DNA of 64,000 bases from Mesorhizobium sp. (GTDB lineage: Bacteria > Pseudomonadota > Alphaproteobacteria > Rhizobiales > Rhizobiaceae). A program made the position numbers and the translations under genes. Where the stretch lies: the NCBI GenBank assembly GCA_004017535.1, contig SAJS01000004.1, forward strand, positions 62,001 to 126,000, read 5' to 3'. Under the pieces are notes generated by a model that worked only from the letters and a program-made list of their open reading frames with translations, made no database searches and was not told where the DNA came from. Below, in pieces: positions 48,589 to 57,444 of this stretch (positions are counted from its first letter, which is position 1; each line of letters opens with the position of its first letter).

Positions 48589-49242
48589 GTGAAGCGCAGT
48601 CTCGACCGCAAGACCAAAATAGCGCTCGAGCCGCGCAAGCAGCCGCGGCAGCAACGGTCGAGCAAAGTCGTCGACAGGATACTCGACGCAGCGCTGATCC
48701 TGACCCGCGAGCAAGGAACCAAGACCCCGACGACGCTCGCCATCGCGCAGCGCGCGGGCCTGTCGGTCGGTTCGGTCTACCAATATTTCCCCAACAAGGA
48801 AGCCATCCTTCTCGAGCTCGGCAGGCGCTGGCTGTCGTCCTTTCCGGAGGTGATCGCCAAGCGCATCAAAGTCGCCCCACCTACCAACCGCGAAGAGTTT
48901 CGCCGCGAAGTTCGCAAGCTCTTCATCGATACGTCCAGGATCTATCTCGACAACGCGACCCTGATGCCGGTGATCGAGGCGATCTCCGGCAACGCCGACC
49001 TCAGGCCGATCCAGGACGGATACGACAAGGAGATCATCGCCCTCTACGCAGCCTGGCTGCAGCATGTGAACCCGGCGCTTGAGGAGAAGACCGCCAAGCG
49101 GCTGGGCCTGGTGATGATGGAGGTCGGGCACGCCTGCAGGCTTGTCGGACTGAAACGGGATCGCAAGACGTTCGACCTCATCGAGGACGATGTGGAAGCC
49201 ATGTGGCTGGCTCTCGTGACCCCCTATCTCAACCTCGACTGA
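48589..49242 (+). CDS. TetR/AcrR family regulator of the polyamine-type cluster
   Basis: A 217-residue TetR-type regulator from the GTG at 48589. The N-terminus has a basic stretch (KRSLDRKTKIALEPRKQPRQ), then the helix-turn-helix (TLAIAQRAGLSVGSVYQYFPN). An upstream promoter supports this start; the longer frame back to 48484 is rejected. It diverges from the amidohydrolase-transporter operon and lies 41 bp before the acetylpolyamine amidohydrolase, so it probably controls both. The ligand is likely a polyamine or a conjugate, by context only. Confidence 0.85.
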   Translation: MKRSLDRKTKIALEPRKQPRQQRSSKVVDRILDAALILTREQGTKTPTTLAIAQRAGLSVGSVYQYFPNKEAILLELGRRWLSSFPEVIAKRIKVAPPTNREEFRREVRKLFIDTSRIYLDNATLMPVIEAISGNADLRPIQDGYDKEIIALYAAWLQHVNPALEEKTAKRLGLVMMEVGHACRLVGLKRDRKTFDLIEDDVEAMWLALVTPYLNLD

Positions 49243-49283
49243 TTTCGCACCTCCAACCGATTGGCTACTTCCAGGGGAATTCC

Positions 49284-50315
49284 ATGAAAACTGTCTTTTC
49301 GCCACTTCACGCCGGTCATTCAGGCCAGATGGAACTGGTCACATCGGCCATCGTGCCCGGCTTCGAGAAACCGTCCCGGGCCGAATTCATCAAGGCGCGG
49401 GTGGAGAGCGAGAAGCTCGGGCCGATCATCGGACCGGTCGAGCACGACCTCGCCGCCGCCAAGCGCGTGCATGATGCCCATTACATCGACTTCCTGCCGA
49501 CGGTCTGGCCGGAATGGATCGCCGCCGGTTTCACGGGCTCGGCCATGGGCTTCACCTGGCCGACGCGCGGCCTGCGCGGCGACGTTCCGCCGAAGCGCAT
49601 TGACGCCCTGCTCGGCTATTATTCCTTCGATGCCGGCGCCACCTTCGTCGAAGGCACCTGGGCGGCGATCAAGTCATCCTATGATGTCGCGCTGACCGCC
49701 GCCGCCCTCGTCAAGGGCGGCGAGCTCACCGCCTTCGCGCTTTGCCGCCCGCCCGGCCACCATGCGGGTGCTGCCTTCATGGGCGGCTATTGCTTCATCA
49801 ACAACGCCGCCGTCGTCGCGCAATGGTTCCGCGACCAGGGTGCCAGGCGCGTGTCGATCCTCGATGTCGACTATCACCACGGCAACGGCACGCAGGAGAT
49901 CTTCTACCGCCGCGGCGACATCCAGGTCCTCAACCTGCATGGCGACCCGATGGTCGACTATCCCTTCTTCCTCGGCCACGCCGACGAGCGCGGTGAAGGC
50001 GAAGGCGAAGGTTTCAACGTCAACTACCCGATGCCCTTCGGCACCGACTGGGAAGGCTGGAGCGCATCGCTGGAGGATGCCTGCGGCAAGCTCACCGCCT
50101 ACGCCCCCGATGTCGTCATCGTGTCGCTCGGCGTCGACACCTTCGAGAAGGACCCGATCAGCCAGTTCAAACTAAAGAGCGAAGATTATCCCAAGATCGG
50201 CCGCCGTATCGCCAAGCTCGGCCTGCCGACGCTGTTCGTCATGGAAGGCGGCTACGCGGTGGAAGAGATCGGCATCAACGCCGTCGGCGTGCTGACCGGC
50301 TTCGAGGATCGCTGA
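49284..50315 (+). CDS. Acetylpolyamine amidohydrolase (histone-deacetylase family)
   Basis: A 343-residue zinc hydrolase of the arginase/HDAC fold. It deacetylates acetylputrescine, acetylspermidine and related compounds to free polyamine plus acetate. His159-His160 (PPGHHAG), zinc ligands Asp196 and His198 (DVDYHHGNG), Asp285 (SLGVDTF) and Tyr324 (EGGYA) match the Mycoplana ramosa enzyme shifted by about one residue. The start ATG at 49284 follows an AGGGGAA ribosome-binding site. It lies just downstream of the TetR gene. Function is well supported. Confidence 0.92.
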   Translation: MKTVFSPLHAGHSGQMELVTSAIVPGFEKPSRAEFIKARVESEKLGPIIGPVEHDLAAAKRVHDAHYIDFLPTVWPEWIAAGFTGSAMGFTWPTRGLRGDVPPKRIDALLGYYSFDAGATFVEGTWAAIKSSYDVALTAAALVKGGELTAFALCRPPGHHAGAAFMGGYCFINNAAVVAQWFRDQGARRVSILDVDYHHGNGTQEIFYRRGDIQVLNLHGDPMVDYPFFLGHADERGEGEGEGFNVNYPMPFGTDWEGWSASLEDACGKLTAYAPDVVIVSLGVDTFEKDPISQFKLKSEDYPKIGRRIAKLGLPTLFVMEGGYAVEEIGINAVGVLTGFEDR

Positions 50316-50751
50316 GCCGCACCCGAATTGACCTACGCCCCCGGACACAACCGGGGGCATATTTGTTGCAGCCGCGCCAGGAAATCATCCGCTCAATTCG
50401 ACTTTGAGATCACCGCCAAGCAAAGCGAAAACCGGCTGCTGAGTCGCAACGCGAGTCCATCAGATTCGATTTTGTCAAATCGCGTTTGATGTCGGATTCA
50501 TCTGCGGGTAGATTAGGCCCGAATCAGCCGGTCCACGGGGGGCGCGGCGACCACCCAAAGTCTCAAGTTCCGGCGCCAGGCCGGCACCAGACGCGGACGG
50601 TTTCGCGTTCCCTGGAGGGATTCGGCGCGGTTGGGGCGCCGTTCGCGTCCGTGAGTGTGTCTTCGTAAACGTGATGTGTTTCGGGTCCGGCCGCCGGCTT
50701 CGCCAGCACCGGGCACAAGGATCGATTCCGGCAAGAATCCAAGAATTGGAA
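50316..50751. other. Gene-free stretch upstream of visN
   Basis: This 436-bp stretch contains a terminator near 50337 and the visN leader region. A 6-bp inverted repeat CGATTT/AAATCG (50467-50482) in an AT-richer patch may be an operator or promoter. I see no coding frame I can support. Confidence 0.4.
50337..50366 (+). terminator. Intrinsic terminator after the acetylpolyamine amidohydrolase
   Basis: Arms GCCCCCGG (50337-50344) and CCGGGGGC (50351-50358) with a 6-nt loop are followed by ATATTTGTT, a fair T-rich tail. It lies 22 bp after the stop. Confidence 0.7.
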
Positions 50752-51462
50752 ATGAGCAGTCCCGCCGCGCTTCTCCAACCCGATGCATCAAGCCCGCACC
50801 TGACGTCCCGCGGCGATCTCACCGGTTTTTTCATGCAGCTTGCGGCCGACATCGGCGCCGACAGCTACATGCTGGTCGCCATTGTGCATGACCAGGACCG
50901 CAACGATGCGCGCATCGTGTCCTCGAACTGGATATTCGATGCCATCGAGCTCATCGGCAAAAGGCTGATCGCCAACCTGGCGCTCGGCCCTCTGACCGTG
51001 GCGCCCGGGGTGCGTCCGAAGCCGTTGGTGGCGGCGCACGCGCCCGACGCCGGGGCATTGCTGACTGGCGAAGAGGCCCGCCTGCTCGACGTGCTCGGCC
51101 ATGCCGAGATCTACTCGTTGCGGCTCAATGTCGGCCGCCAGCGCCTGTTCGTGCTGTTCTCGGCCGCCGAGGCAGGCAAGATCGGCCTGACCGCCCTGAT
51201 GAAGGCGCAGCTCAAATGCTGCTATGCGCTTTCCAGCATTCCGCAGCTGATCGCGGCGGCATCCATGCAGGACCCGTTGTCGGACCGCGAGCGCGAATGC
51301 CTGTTCTGGGTTTCGGAAGGCAAGACCACCGACGAGGTGGCCGTCATCCTCGGCGTCTCGTCCAACACCGTCAACAGCTACATCACGCACGCCATCCAGA
51401 AATTCGCGGCCTCGAACCGCGCGATGGCGATCGCGACGGCGATCAGGAGCGGCATCATTTGA
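50752..51462 (+). CDS. visN: LuxR family regulator, VisN-like
   Basis: A 236-residue LuxR-type protein. The C-terminal helix-turn-helix (LSDRERECLFWVSEGKTTDE, about 178-232) is clear; the N-terminus is the ligand-binding region of VisN/VisR. In Sinorhizobium, VisN and VisR together activate the flagellar hierarchy and lie beside flhB. The start ATG at 50752 (MSSPAALLQ) is chosen because the upstream frame has no homology-like sequence. Which of the two genes is visN is taken from the order visN-visR. Confidence 0.75.
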   Translation: MSSPAALLQPDASSPHLTSRGDLTGFFMQLAADIGADSYMLVAIVHDQDRNDARIVSSNWIFDAIELIGKRLIANLALGPLTVAPGVRPKPLVAAHAPDAGALLTGEEARLLDVLGHAEIYSLRLNVGRQRLFVLFSAAEAGKIGLTALMKAQLKCCYALSSIPQLIAAASMQDPLSDRERECLFWVSEGKTTDEVAVILGVSSNTVNSYITHAIQKFAASNRAMAIATAIRSGII

Positions 51463-52229
51463 AGCACGCACAGGTCAAAGAGGCGGCCGCCGCCCTTTTC
51501 AACGATCAGCGCAATCCCTTCGGCGCCTTCTCGCTGGGCTCGGAGACGCATCATGCGGCCACCATTCCGGATGCCGTGCGCCGCTGCCGCTGGATCGCGG
51601 TCGACATCAACGCCTCGGCCTTCGGCCTTTATTTCGTCAGCCCATCGCCTGAGCGCGCGCGTCTCGTCGCGTGCTTCGATTCCGACTATCCGAGCACCGC
51701 GGTCGCGACCAAATTCATCTCCGGCGCCAATGGCGAGGACGTGGTGCGCCACAGCCGCGTCTCGACGGCGCCGCGCTGGTGGACCGACGACGGCATCGCC
51801 GGATCGCGGCAGGTTTTCCAGTCGCTCGCCTGGGCAGAGCCGACTGCTCCGCTGGCGCCCGGCACCAATGGCATCGCCCTTCCCGTGCATGCCGACCGCG
51901 GTCAATGCGGCCTGGTCGTCTTCCTCGGCTCTGAGATGGCTTTGTCCGACGACACGTTGTGCGAGATCCACGCCCGCTCCTTCGCGCTCTTCGCGGCTGT
52001 CGCCCGCATCCGCCCCGGCGACACTGGCAGGACGCGCTCGATCTCAAAGCGCGAGCTCGAATGCCTGAAGCTGACCGCCAACGGCAACACCAGCGAGGAG
52101 ATCGCCAAGCTTCTCAAGCTCTCGGTGCACACCGCCAACCAGTACCTCACCCAGTCGACGCAGAAGCTCAACGCGGTTAACCGCAACCAGGCGGTCGCCA
52201 AGGCGTTGCGGCTCGGCCTGATCGAGTGA
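51459..52229 (+). CDS. visR: LuxR family regulator, VisR-like
   Basis: A 256-residue LuxR-type regulator. The helix-turn-helix (ISKRELECLKLTANGNTSEE) lies in the last 70 residues. It starts at a TTG (51459) that overlaps the visN stop (TTGA), so the two are translationally coupled; the frame is open much further upstream only because it runs through visN. It should form a heterodimer with VisN to switch on class II flagellar genes. Confidence 0.75.
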   Translation: MKHAQVKEAAAALFNDQRNPFGAFSLGSETHHAATIPDAVRRCRWIAVDINASAFGLYFVSPSPERARLVACFDSDYPSTAVATKFISGANGEDVVRHSRVSTAPRWWTDDGIAGSRQVFQSLAWAEPTAPLAPGTNGIALPVHADRGQCGLVVFLGSEMALSDDTLCEIHARSFALFAAVARIRPGDTGRTRSISKRELECLKLTANGNTSEEIAKLLKLSVHTANQYLTQSTQKLNAVNRNQAVAKALRLGLIE

Positions 52230-52257
52230 CGTCGCGCATGCGGCGCCAGGGCGTCTC

Positions 52258-52379
52258 ACCGTTTCACGAAAACGGCGCAACGTCCTACCTCTTGGTTTTT
52301 TTGACCCAATTGCGGACGGAAGGCTACGGCGAAGTCGCCGAGCCTAACCGCTCACATTTTTCCTGGGATTGCTCTAAAC
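52258..52379 (+). repeat. RIME-like rhizobial intergenic repeat, copy 2 (divergent)
   Basis: Between visR and a convergent gene. It shares the pattern CAATTGCGGACGGAA and CCTGGGATTGCTCTAAAC with the copy at 29457-29550 but carries an inserted hairpin (GGCTACGGCG/TCGCCGAGCC). It may also act as a terminator for the two convergent genes. Confidence 0.5.
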
Positions 52380-52412
52380 GTGCCGCAGCGGGTTGGCTGG
52401 GGTGCAATCAAA

Positions 52413-52853
52413 TCAATACGGAAATGCCAGCGGCTCGGTCCTGCGGATGCGGGCCTCTTCCACGGCATACTCGAGCAAGGCAGTGTTGTGCTCGGGCGTC
52501 TCGCCGGGCTTCTCGAACGACACGTAGTTGACCACCACCGAAGGCCCGCGCTCGGTCAGCGTCAATTGGAAATAGACCGTCACGCCTCGCGGCCGCAGCT
52601 CGAGATCGAGCACGATGCGCGGACTGCCGCTCCAGTCGACATGCGCCTCGCCGCCATGGCCGAGCCGCAATGTGCCCGGCCGGAAGTAGAGCTCGGCGGC
52701 CGAATCCACCAGATCCGACAGGCAGGCGAAATGCTCGAGCCGGATGAAGGCGATATAGTCGGCAACGTCGATCAGCCTCAACTCGCCTACAACAGGCTCG
52801 ATGGCGCTGGCGACTATCAGCTCGCGGGAATTGGCGTGTGGTTGCCGGTCCAT
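52413..52853 (-). CDS. Conserved hypothetical protein at the end of the flhB operon
   Basis: A 146-residue protein without membrane segments or cysteines of note. I recognise it as one of the unnamed genes that rhizobia carry between visR and flhB, by position. It starts 17 bp after the flhB stop, so it may be co-transcribed with flhB. Function unknown; a role in motility is a guess from context. Confidence 0.6.
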   Translation of the reverse strand: MDRQPHANSRELIVASAIEPVVGELRLIDVADYIAFIRLEHFACLSDLVDSAAELYFRPGTLRLGHGGEAHVDWSGSPRIVLDLELRPRGVTVYFQLTLTERGPSVVVNYVSFEKPGETPEHNTALLEYAVEEARIRRTEPLAFPY

Positions 52854-52870
52854 GGATTAGCGGCGTCCGT

Positions 52871-53953
52871 TCATTGGGTTGCTTTGCGCGAGGCCTTCTT
52901 CGAGTAGACGATCCGCACCAATTCGGCGACCGCCTGGTAGAATTGCGACGGGATCACGCTATCAACCGAAACTTGCTTGTACATGGAGCGCGCAAGCGCC
53001 ACGTCCTCGAAGATCGGGATGTTGTTCTCCTTGGCGATCTCACGGATCTTGAGCGCCACCAGATCCTGCCCCTTGGCGAGCACGATCGGAGCGGAATCCT
53101 CCCCGCGCACATATTTCAGCGCGATCGAATAGTGCGTCGGGTTGGCAATCACCAGCGTCGCGCGTGGCACCGCCGTCATCATGCGTCTGCGCGCCCGGTC
53201 GCGCGCCAGCGAGCGCAACCGCGACTTGACGATCGGATCGCCTTCCGACTGCTTCAGCTCGTCCTTCACTTCCTGCTTGGTCATGCGCAGGTCGCGCCGC
53301 CAGTGGAAACGCGACCAGACGATGTCGACCACCGCGACCAGGCCCATGACGAAAACGATCGCCACCAATATGTCGACGAAGATGCCGCGTATCACCAGGC
53401 CGAACGAGACCGGGTTGGTGATCATGCCAGCGAGCAGCTTGCGATGATCTTGCGAAAGCGTGAAGCTCAGCACCGCGATCGCGAAGCCGAGCTTTGCGAG
53501 CGATTTCAGGAACTCGACCCAGCCCTGCACGCCGAACATCCGGCTCCAGCCCTTGGCGATCGAGATGCGCGACAGCTGCGGCCTGATCCGTTCACCGACG
53601 ATCTGGGGCAGGTTCTGGAAAACCGACGCGCCGATGCCGGCAACCGTCAGGAGCACCAGCAGGCTGACGACGGCGCGGCCGATTTCGCTCATCACCTGCC
53701 TGTACAGCGAGATGACGTCGGTCTCGGTGTCCATCGGCCAGGCTTCCGGCTTTTCCAGGAAACTCGACAGGAACATGCCGAGGTCGACGATCGCGTCCTT
53801 GGCGTAGAAGACCGTGAAAACCAGGATGGCGAGGAAGGACGCAAAGATCGCGGTCTCGCGCGAATGGGGCAGCTTGCCCTGTTCGATCGTGTCGCGGATC
53901 TTCTTTTCTGTGGCTTCCTCGGTTTTGGAATCCTTGTCGACCGCTTCAGCCAT
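52871..53953 (-). CDS. flhB: Flagellar export apparatus protein FlhB
   Basis: A 360-residue component of the flagellar type III export gate. Four membrane segments lie in the first ~210 residues. The cytoplasmic domain has the self-cleavage motif NPTH (271-274), which sets substrate specificity between rod/hook and filament. Length is typical. It begins 24 bp after the fliG stop in a minus-strand run motA-fliM-fliN-fliG-flhB. Confidence 0.97.
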   Translation of the reverse strand: MAEAVDKDSKTEEATEKKIRDTIEQGKLPHSRETAIFASFLAILVFTVFYAKDAIVDLGMFLSSFLEKPEAWPMDTETDVISLYRQVMSEIGRAVVSLLVLLTVAGIGASVFQNLPQIVGERIRPQLSRISIAKGWSRMFGVQGWVEFLKSLAKLGFAIAVLSFTLSQDHRKLLAGMITNPVSFGLVIRGIFVDILVAIVFVMGLVAVVDIVWSRFHWRRDLRMTKQEVKDELKQSEGDPIVKSRLRSLARDRARRRMMTAVPRATLVIANPTHYSIALKYVRGEDSAPIVLAKGQDLVALKIREIAKENNIPIFEDVALARSMYKQVSVDSVIPSQFYQAVAELVRIVYSKKASRKATQ

Positions 53954-53977
53954 GACGCTCTGACCGTGCGGCTATCG

Positions 53978-55000
53978 TCAGGCGGCTTCGGCGGTGGCTG
54001 CCTGCGTCGAAGGCAGCTCGAAGGCCCCTTCGCGCGACAGCCGGATGGCGGCGCTCGATATGCTCTTGCGGGCCGCCATGATGTCGGCAAGTGCAATGCC
54101 TTCCGATCCCTGTCCAAGCTCGGATTCGATCATGCGGCGAGAGCGCGCGCCGATCGCCGACAGTGCCGATTCGGCCAGTTCCGGCGACGCGCCGCGAAGC
54201 GCCAGCGTGACGAGTTCGGTCGACAGCCCGTCGAAGAGCAGAACCCGGGCTTTCTGCGGAAGCAGCGGCAGATCGTCAAAGGCGAACAGCCGTGACTTGA
54301 CGCCGGCGAGATCGGGCGTGCCGGCTTCCTCCAGGTCCTGCATCAGGTCGTCAAGTTCCGGCTTCGCCATCTCGTTGAGCATACTGGCGACGCGCTCCTG
54401 CCCGGCCGTGGTGTCCCTGCTGGCCTTCTGCGACAGCACGCTCACGCGCAGCTGGTTCTCGACGATTCGGGAGGCTGCATCCGGGATGTTGGCCATCGTC
54501 ACCATGCGCTTGATGATCTGGCTGCGCATCGGCTTTTCCATGGTGAGCAGAACATTGGCGGCGGCCTGCGGCGCCAGCTTCGAAAGCACCATCGCGGACG
54601 TCTGCGGATGCTCGCCGGAAAGGAAGGCACCCAGCCGTGCCGGTTCGAGCTTTTCGAGGTCCGGCCAGATCGGCGCGGGCCCTTCCGCGACCGGCTCGAA
54701 CCTCTTCTCGCCCATGATGGCGCTCATCTCTTCGGGCGACAGGGATTCGTTGAGGATCGTGTCCATCCGGTCGGCAGAGTCGAGCAGGCCCGCGCCCTCC
54801 GTGAACTCAGCCTCGAACTCAGCGACGATGCGCTCCAGATCGGCCTGCGGGATGGTGCGCAAGAGACGCGCGCCCTCGATCAGCGCCTTCAGCTCATCCT
54901 GTTTGAAGAATTTGAGCAGCCGACTGGCAGCGGGCTTGCCCATGGCCACCAGTATGGCCGCCGCCTTTTGCGGACGTGTGAGCGCCAGTGCCGTCGTCAT
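53978..55000 (-). CDS. fliG: Flagellar motor switch protein FliG
   Basis: A 340-residue rotor protein that takes torque from MotA. The N-terminal and middle armadillo-like helices hold typical FliG stretches such as SGEHPQTSAMVLSKLAPQAA. The C-terminal region carries the charged torque helix (GASPELAESALSAIGARSRR). It lies between fliN and flhB on the minus strand. Confidence 0.96.
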   Translation of the reverse strand: MTTALALTRPQKAAAILVAMGKPAASRLLKFFKQDELKALIEGARLLRTIPQADLERIVAEFEAEFTEGAGLLDSADRMDTILNESLSPEEMSAIMGEKRFEPVAEGPAPIWPDLEKLEPARLGAFLSGEHPQTSAMVLSKLAPQAAANVLLTMEKPMRSQIIKRMVTMANIPDAASRIVENQLRVSVLSQKASRDTTAGQERVASMLNEMAKPELDDLMQDLEEAGTPDLAGVKSRLFAFDDLPLLPQKARVLLFDGLSTELVTLALRGASPELAESALSAIGARSRRMIESELGQGSEGIALADIMAARKSISSAAIRLSREGAFELPSTQAATAEAA

Positions 55001-55043
55001 GCGTGTTGCCCTCGCTGCCGATTGGTCCGCCCGCCGACCATTC

Positions 55044-55424
55044 TCAGGCGCTCTTCGTCGCGGCGATGATTTCGGTGAGCCTGATGCCGAAGCGCGTCGG
55101 ATCGTTTTCCAGCACCGTGATCTCGCCGCGCGCTATTCTGCGGCCGTTGACGACCACGTCGACGGGCTCGCCGATGCGGCGGTTGAGCGCGACCGTGGAG
55201 CCCTTCTGCAGCGCCATCAGCTCCGAGACCGGCATTTCCGTACTGCCGAGGATGATCTGCACGTCGACCGGAATGGTCATGATGATCGAGGAATTGGCGC
55301 CCGATTGAAAGGCGTCGTCCGGGCGCTTTTCCTCCTCCCGCAACACGCCGCGCAGTTCCTCGATGGCGCGGTCGAGCTGTTCGTCGGGCTGGTCGGGTTC
55401 GGCTTCCACCTTGGTTTGTGCCAT
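55044..55424 (-). CDS. fliN: Flagellar motor switch protein FliN
   Basis: A 126-residue switch protein. The C-terminal SpoA domain ([20 protein letters not shown], then [20 protein letters not shown]) is complete. With FliG and FliM it forms the C-ring that sets rotation. It precedes fliG with a 43-bp gap. Confidence 0.95.
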   Translation of the reverse strand: MAQTKVEAEPDQPDEQLDRAIEELRGVLREEEKRPDDAFQSGANSSIIMTIPVDVQIILGSTEMPVSELMALQKGSTVALNRRIGEPVDVVVNGRRIARGEITVLENDPTRFGIRLTEIIAATKSA

Positions 55425-55454
55425 CTGTCGTCTCCATAAATCCCGGGCCTGGCG

Positions 55455-56393
55455 TCAGCCCGGCATCAGTCCGTCAATGAAATCCTGCCCGGCATCGTGC
55501 GGATGGCTGATGCGGACGGTGTAGTTCTGTCCGAGCTTGCCGAACTCGCAGACAAACAATGTCTTGTCGCGAGCGCTGAGCCTGGCGTTGAGCTGCGCTT
55601 TCTCCTCGAATTCGATCACCTGGCCGGGCGCGAACGCCGCAAGGTCGCCGAGTGTCAGCCTGGCGAGCGGCATCGTCGCCTCGAGCCGGACGGTCGAGCG
55701 CATCACCTCCTCGGAGAAGCGAGCCCGCCAGTCGAATTCCGTGGCATCGCCGTCCTTGCCCGCGGCGGCCTCACCGTCGCGCGAGATAAGCAGCAGACGC
55801 TGCGGGATCATCACCGTGAGCATGCCGCTGTCGGACGGCGTGGAAAGACCAAGGACGATGCGCACGGCGGCGCCGTCGCGCAGCACGCGCCGCCTCGCCT
55901 CGTTGCCGGCCATGGCCCTCGGCACCGGCAGGCGCAGGTCGAGGGAGCGTTTGCCGGATCCGTTGAGCGCCACGGCGACCTCCTGGAACACGGCGGTGGC
56001 GACATCGGCCTCGATCTGCGACAGGTCGCGCTCGATCGGCGCGACCGGCTGGTCCGGATCTCCGCCAAACAGCGCGCTCACCATGACGGCGACCGCCCGC
56101 GCATCCATCACCAGCGTCATGGCATCAGCCGAGGACGGCGAGGAAACGATGGTCAGCGCGAAGGCATCGCCGGCGCGCGAACGCGCTTCGGGAACGCGAC
56201 CGACCTCCACCGCCTGCAGGTCGACGGTCACAGGCGCGCCGAGTTCCGCGGTAAGCGCCTTTTGCAGCACCGGCAGCGCCCGCTCGGCCATGCCGCGGCC
56301 GGCGCCGATCACCTGCGCCGCCTCGCCGCTGTCGCCGACGAGACGCTCGATGATCAAGGCCCGCGTTTCTGACGGACTGGCCGGACTGGTCAT
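55455..56393 (-). CDS. fliM: Flagellar motor switch protein FliM
   Basis: A 312-residue switch protein. The central CheC-like domain and a C-terminal SpoA domain (MPLARLTLGDLAAFAPGQVI) are present. The N-terminus is short and lacks an obvious CheY-P binding motif of the enterobacterial LSQxEIDALL type, as in rhizobia. It lies between motA and fliN. Confidence 0.9.
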   Translation of the reverse strand: MTSPASPSETRALIIERLVGDSGEAAQVIGAGRGMAERALPVLQKALTAELGAPVTVDLQAVEVGRVPEARSRAGDAFALTIVSSPSSADAMTLVMDARAVAVMVSALFGGDPDQPVAPIERDLSQIEADVATAVFQEVAVALNGSGKRSLDLRLPVPRAMAGNEARRRVLRDGAAVRIVLGLSTPSDSGMLTVMIPQRLLLISRDGEAAAGKDGDATEFDWRARFSEEVMRSTVRLEATMPLARLTLGDLAAFAPGQVIEFEEKAQLNARLSARDKTLFVCEFGKLGQNYTVRISHPHDAGQDFIDGLMPG

Positions 56394-56427
56394 GGCGGCA
56401 GGCGGCCCTGTCTCGGATCGAGCATGC

Positions 56428-57303
56428 TCAGGCCGCCTTCTTCTCGGCGGAGCCGGCGTTCATGGTGCTCTGCTCGACGGCATCGATCGTCGGACGCTCG
56501 TAGGAGGAGATCGTCTTGCGGCCGAATTCGATCGCCACCTGCGGCAAGGCGCCGTTCATATACGCAAGCAGCGTCTGCTTGACGATGATGTAGAGGCGGT
56601 TCTTCTTTTCGCGCACCGTCTTGATCTTGGTGGCGACCGGACCGACCACCGCATAGGACAGGAAGATGCCAAGGAAGGTTCCAACGAGCGCGGCGCCGAT
56701 CAGGCCGCCGAGGATTTCTGGCGACTGGTCCAGCGCGCCCATCGCCTTCACCACGCCGAGCACGGCGGCCACGATGCCCAGCGCCGGCAGGCCGTCGCCG
56801 ACCGCCACCATCGCGTGATAGGCCTTCAGCTTGTCGCTGCGGATCGTCTGGATCTCTTCATCCATCAGCGCCTCGATCTCGTGCGAGCGGGCATTGCCGA
56901 TGATGATGATGCGGCAGTAGTCGCAGATGAAATGCGTCAGATCATGGTTCTTCAGCACCGTCGGGAAAGCCTGGAAGATGGCGGATTCCTCCGGATTGTC
57001 GATATGCGCTTCGACCTCGCTGCGCGATTTCGAGCGCAGTTCGCGCATCAGGCTGTGCAGGACGCCCAGCGTCTCGAGGTAGTCGCGCTCCTTCGGCACC
57101 GCCTGCTTGAAGGCTTCGAGAATGCCCTTGCCGGTGTCCTTGACCGTCTTCATCGGATTGGCGACGAGGAAGGTCCCGAGCGCCGCGCCGCAGATGACCA
57201 CCGCTTCCCAAGGCTGCAGCAGCACGTGCAGATGGCCGCCCATGGCCATGAAGCCGCCGAGAACGCAGCCGAGCGTCACCACAAGTCCGATCAGAATGCC
57301 CAC
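56428..57303 (-). CDS. motA: Flagellar motor stator protein MotA
   Basis: A 291-residue proton-channel stator subunit with four membrane segments, two near the N-terminus and two after residue 170 ([20 protein letters not shown]). The charged cytoplasmic loop that pushes on FliG lies between. It is the first gene of the minus-strand run and is separated by 141 bp from the divergent flgF operon. Confidence 0.95.
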   Translation of the reverse strand: MGILIGLVVTLGCVLGGFMAMGGHLHVLLQPWEAVVICGAALGTFLVANPMKTVKDTGKGILEAFKQAVPKERDYLETLGVLHSLMRELRSKSRSEVEAHIDNPEESAIFQAFPTVLKNHDLTHFICDYCRIIIIGNARSHEIEALMDEEIQTIRSDKLKAYHAMVAVGDGLPALGIVAAVLGVVKAMGALDQSPEILGGLIGAALVGTFLGIFLSYAVVGPVATKIKTVREKKNRLYIIVKQTLLAYMNGALPQVAIEFGRKTISSYERPTIDAVEQSTMNAGSAEKKAA

Positions 57304-57444
57304 GACTGGTCCTTCCGCATGTCACGTCGTGGATCAGGGATAGTCCCCGTGCCTTGTGTGAGGCTTGAATCAAGGGCAGCGGACACGATTCAGCTTCGCG
57401 CAAGGAAGTGACGTTATTGTCCGGGGATAGCTTCGGCCGGAGGC

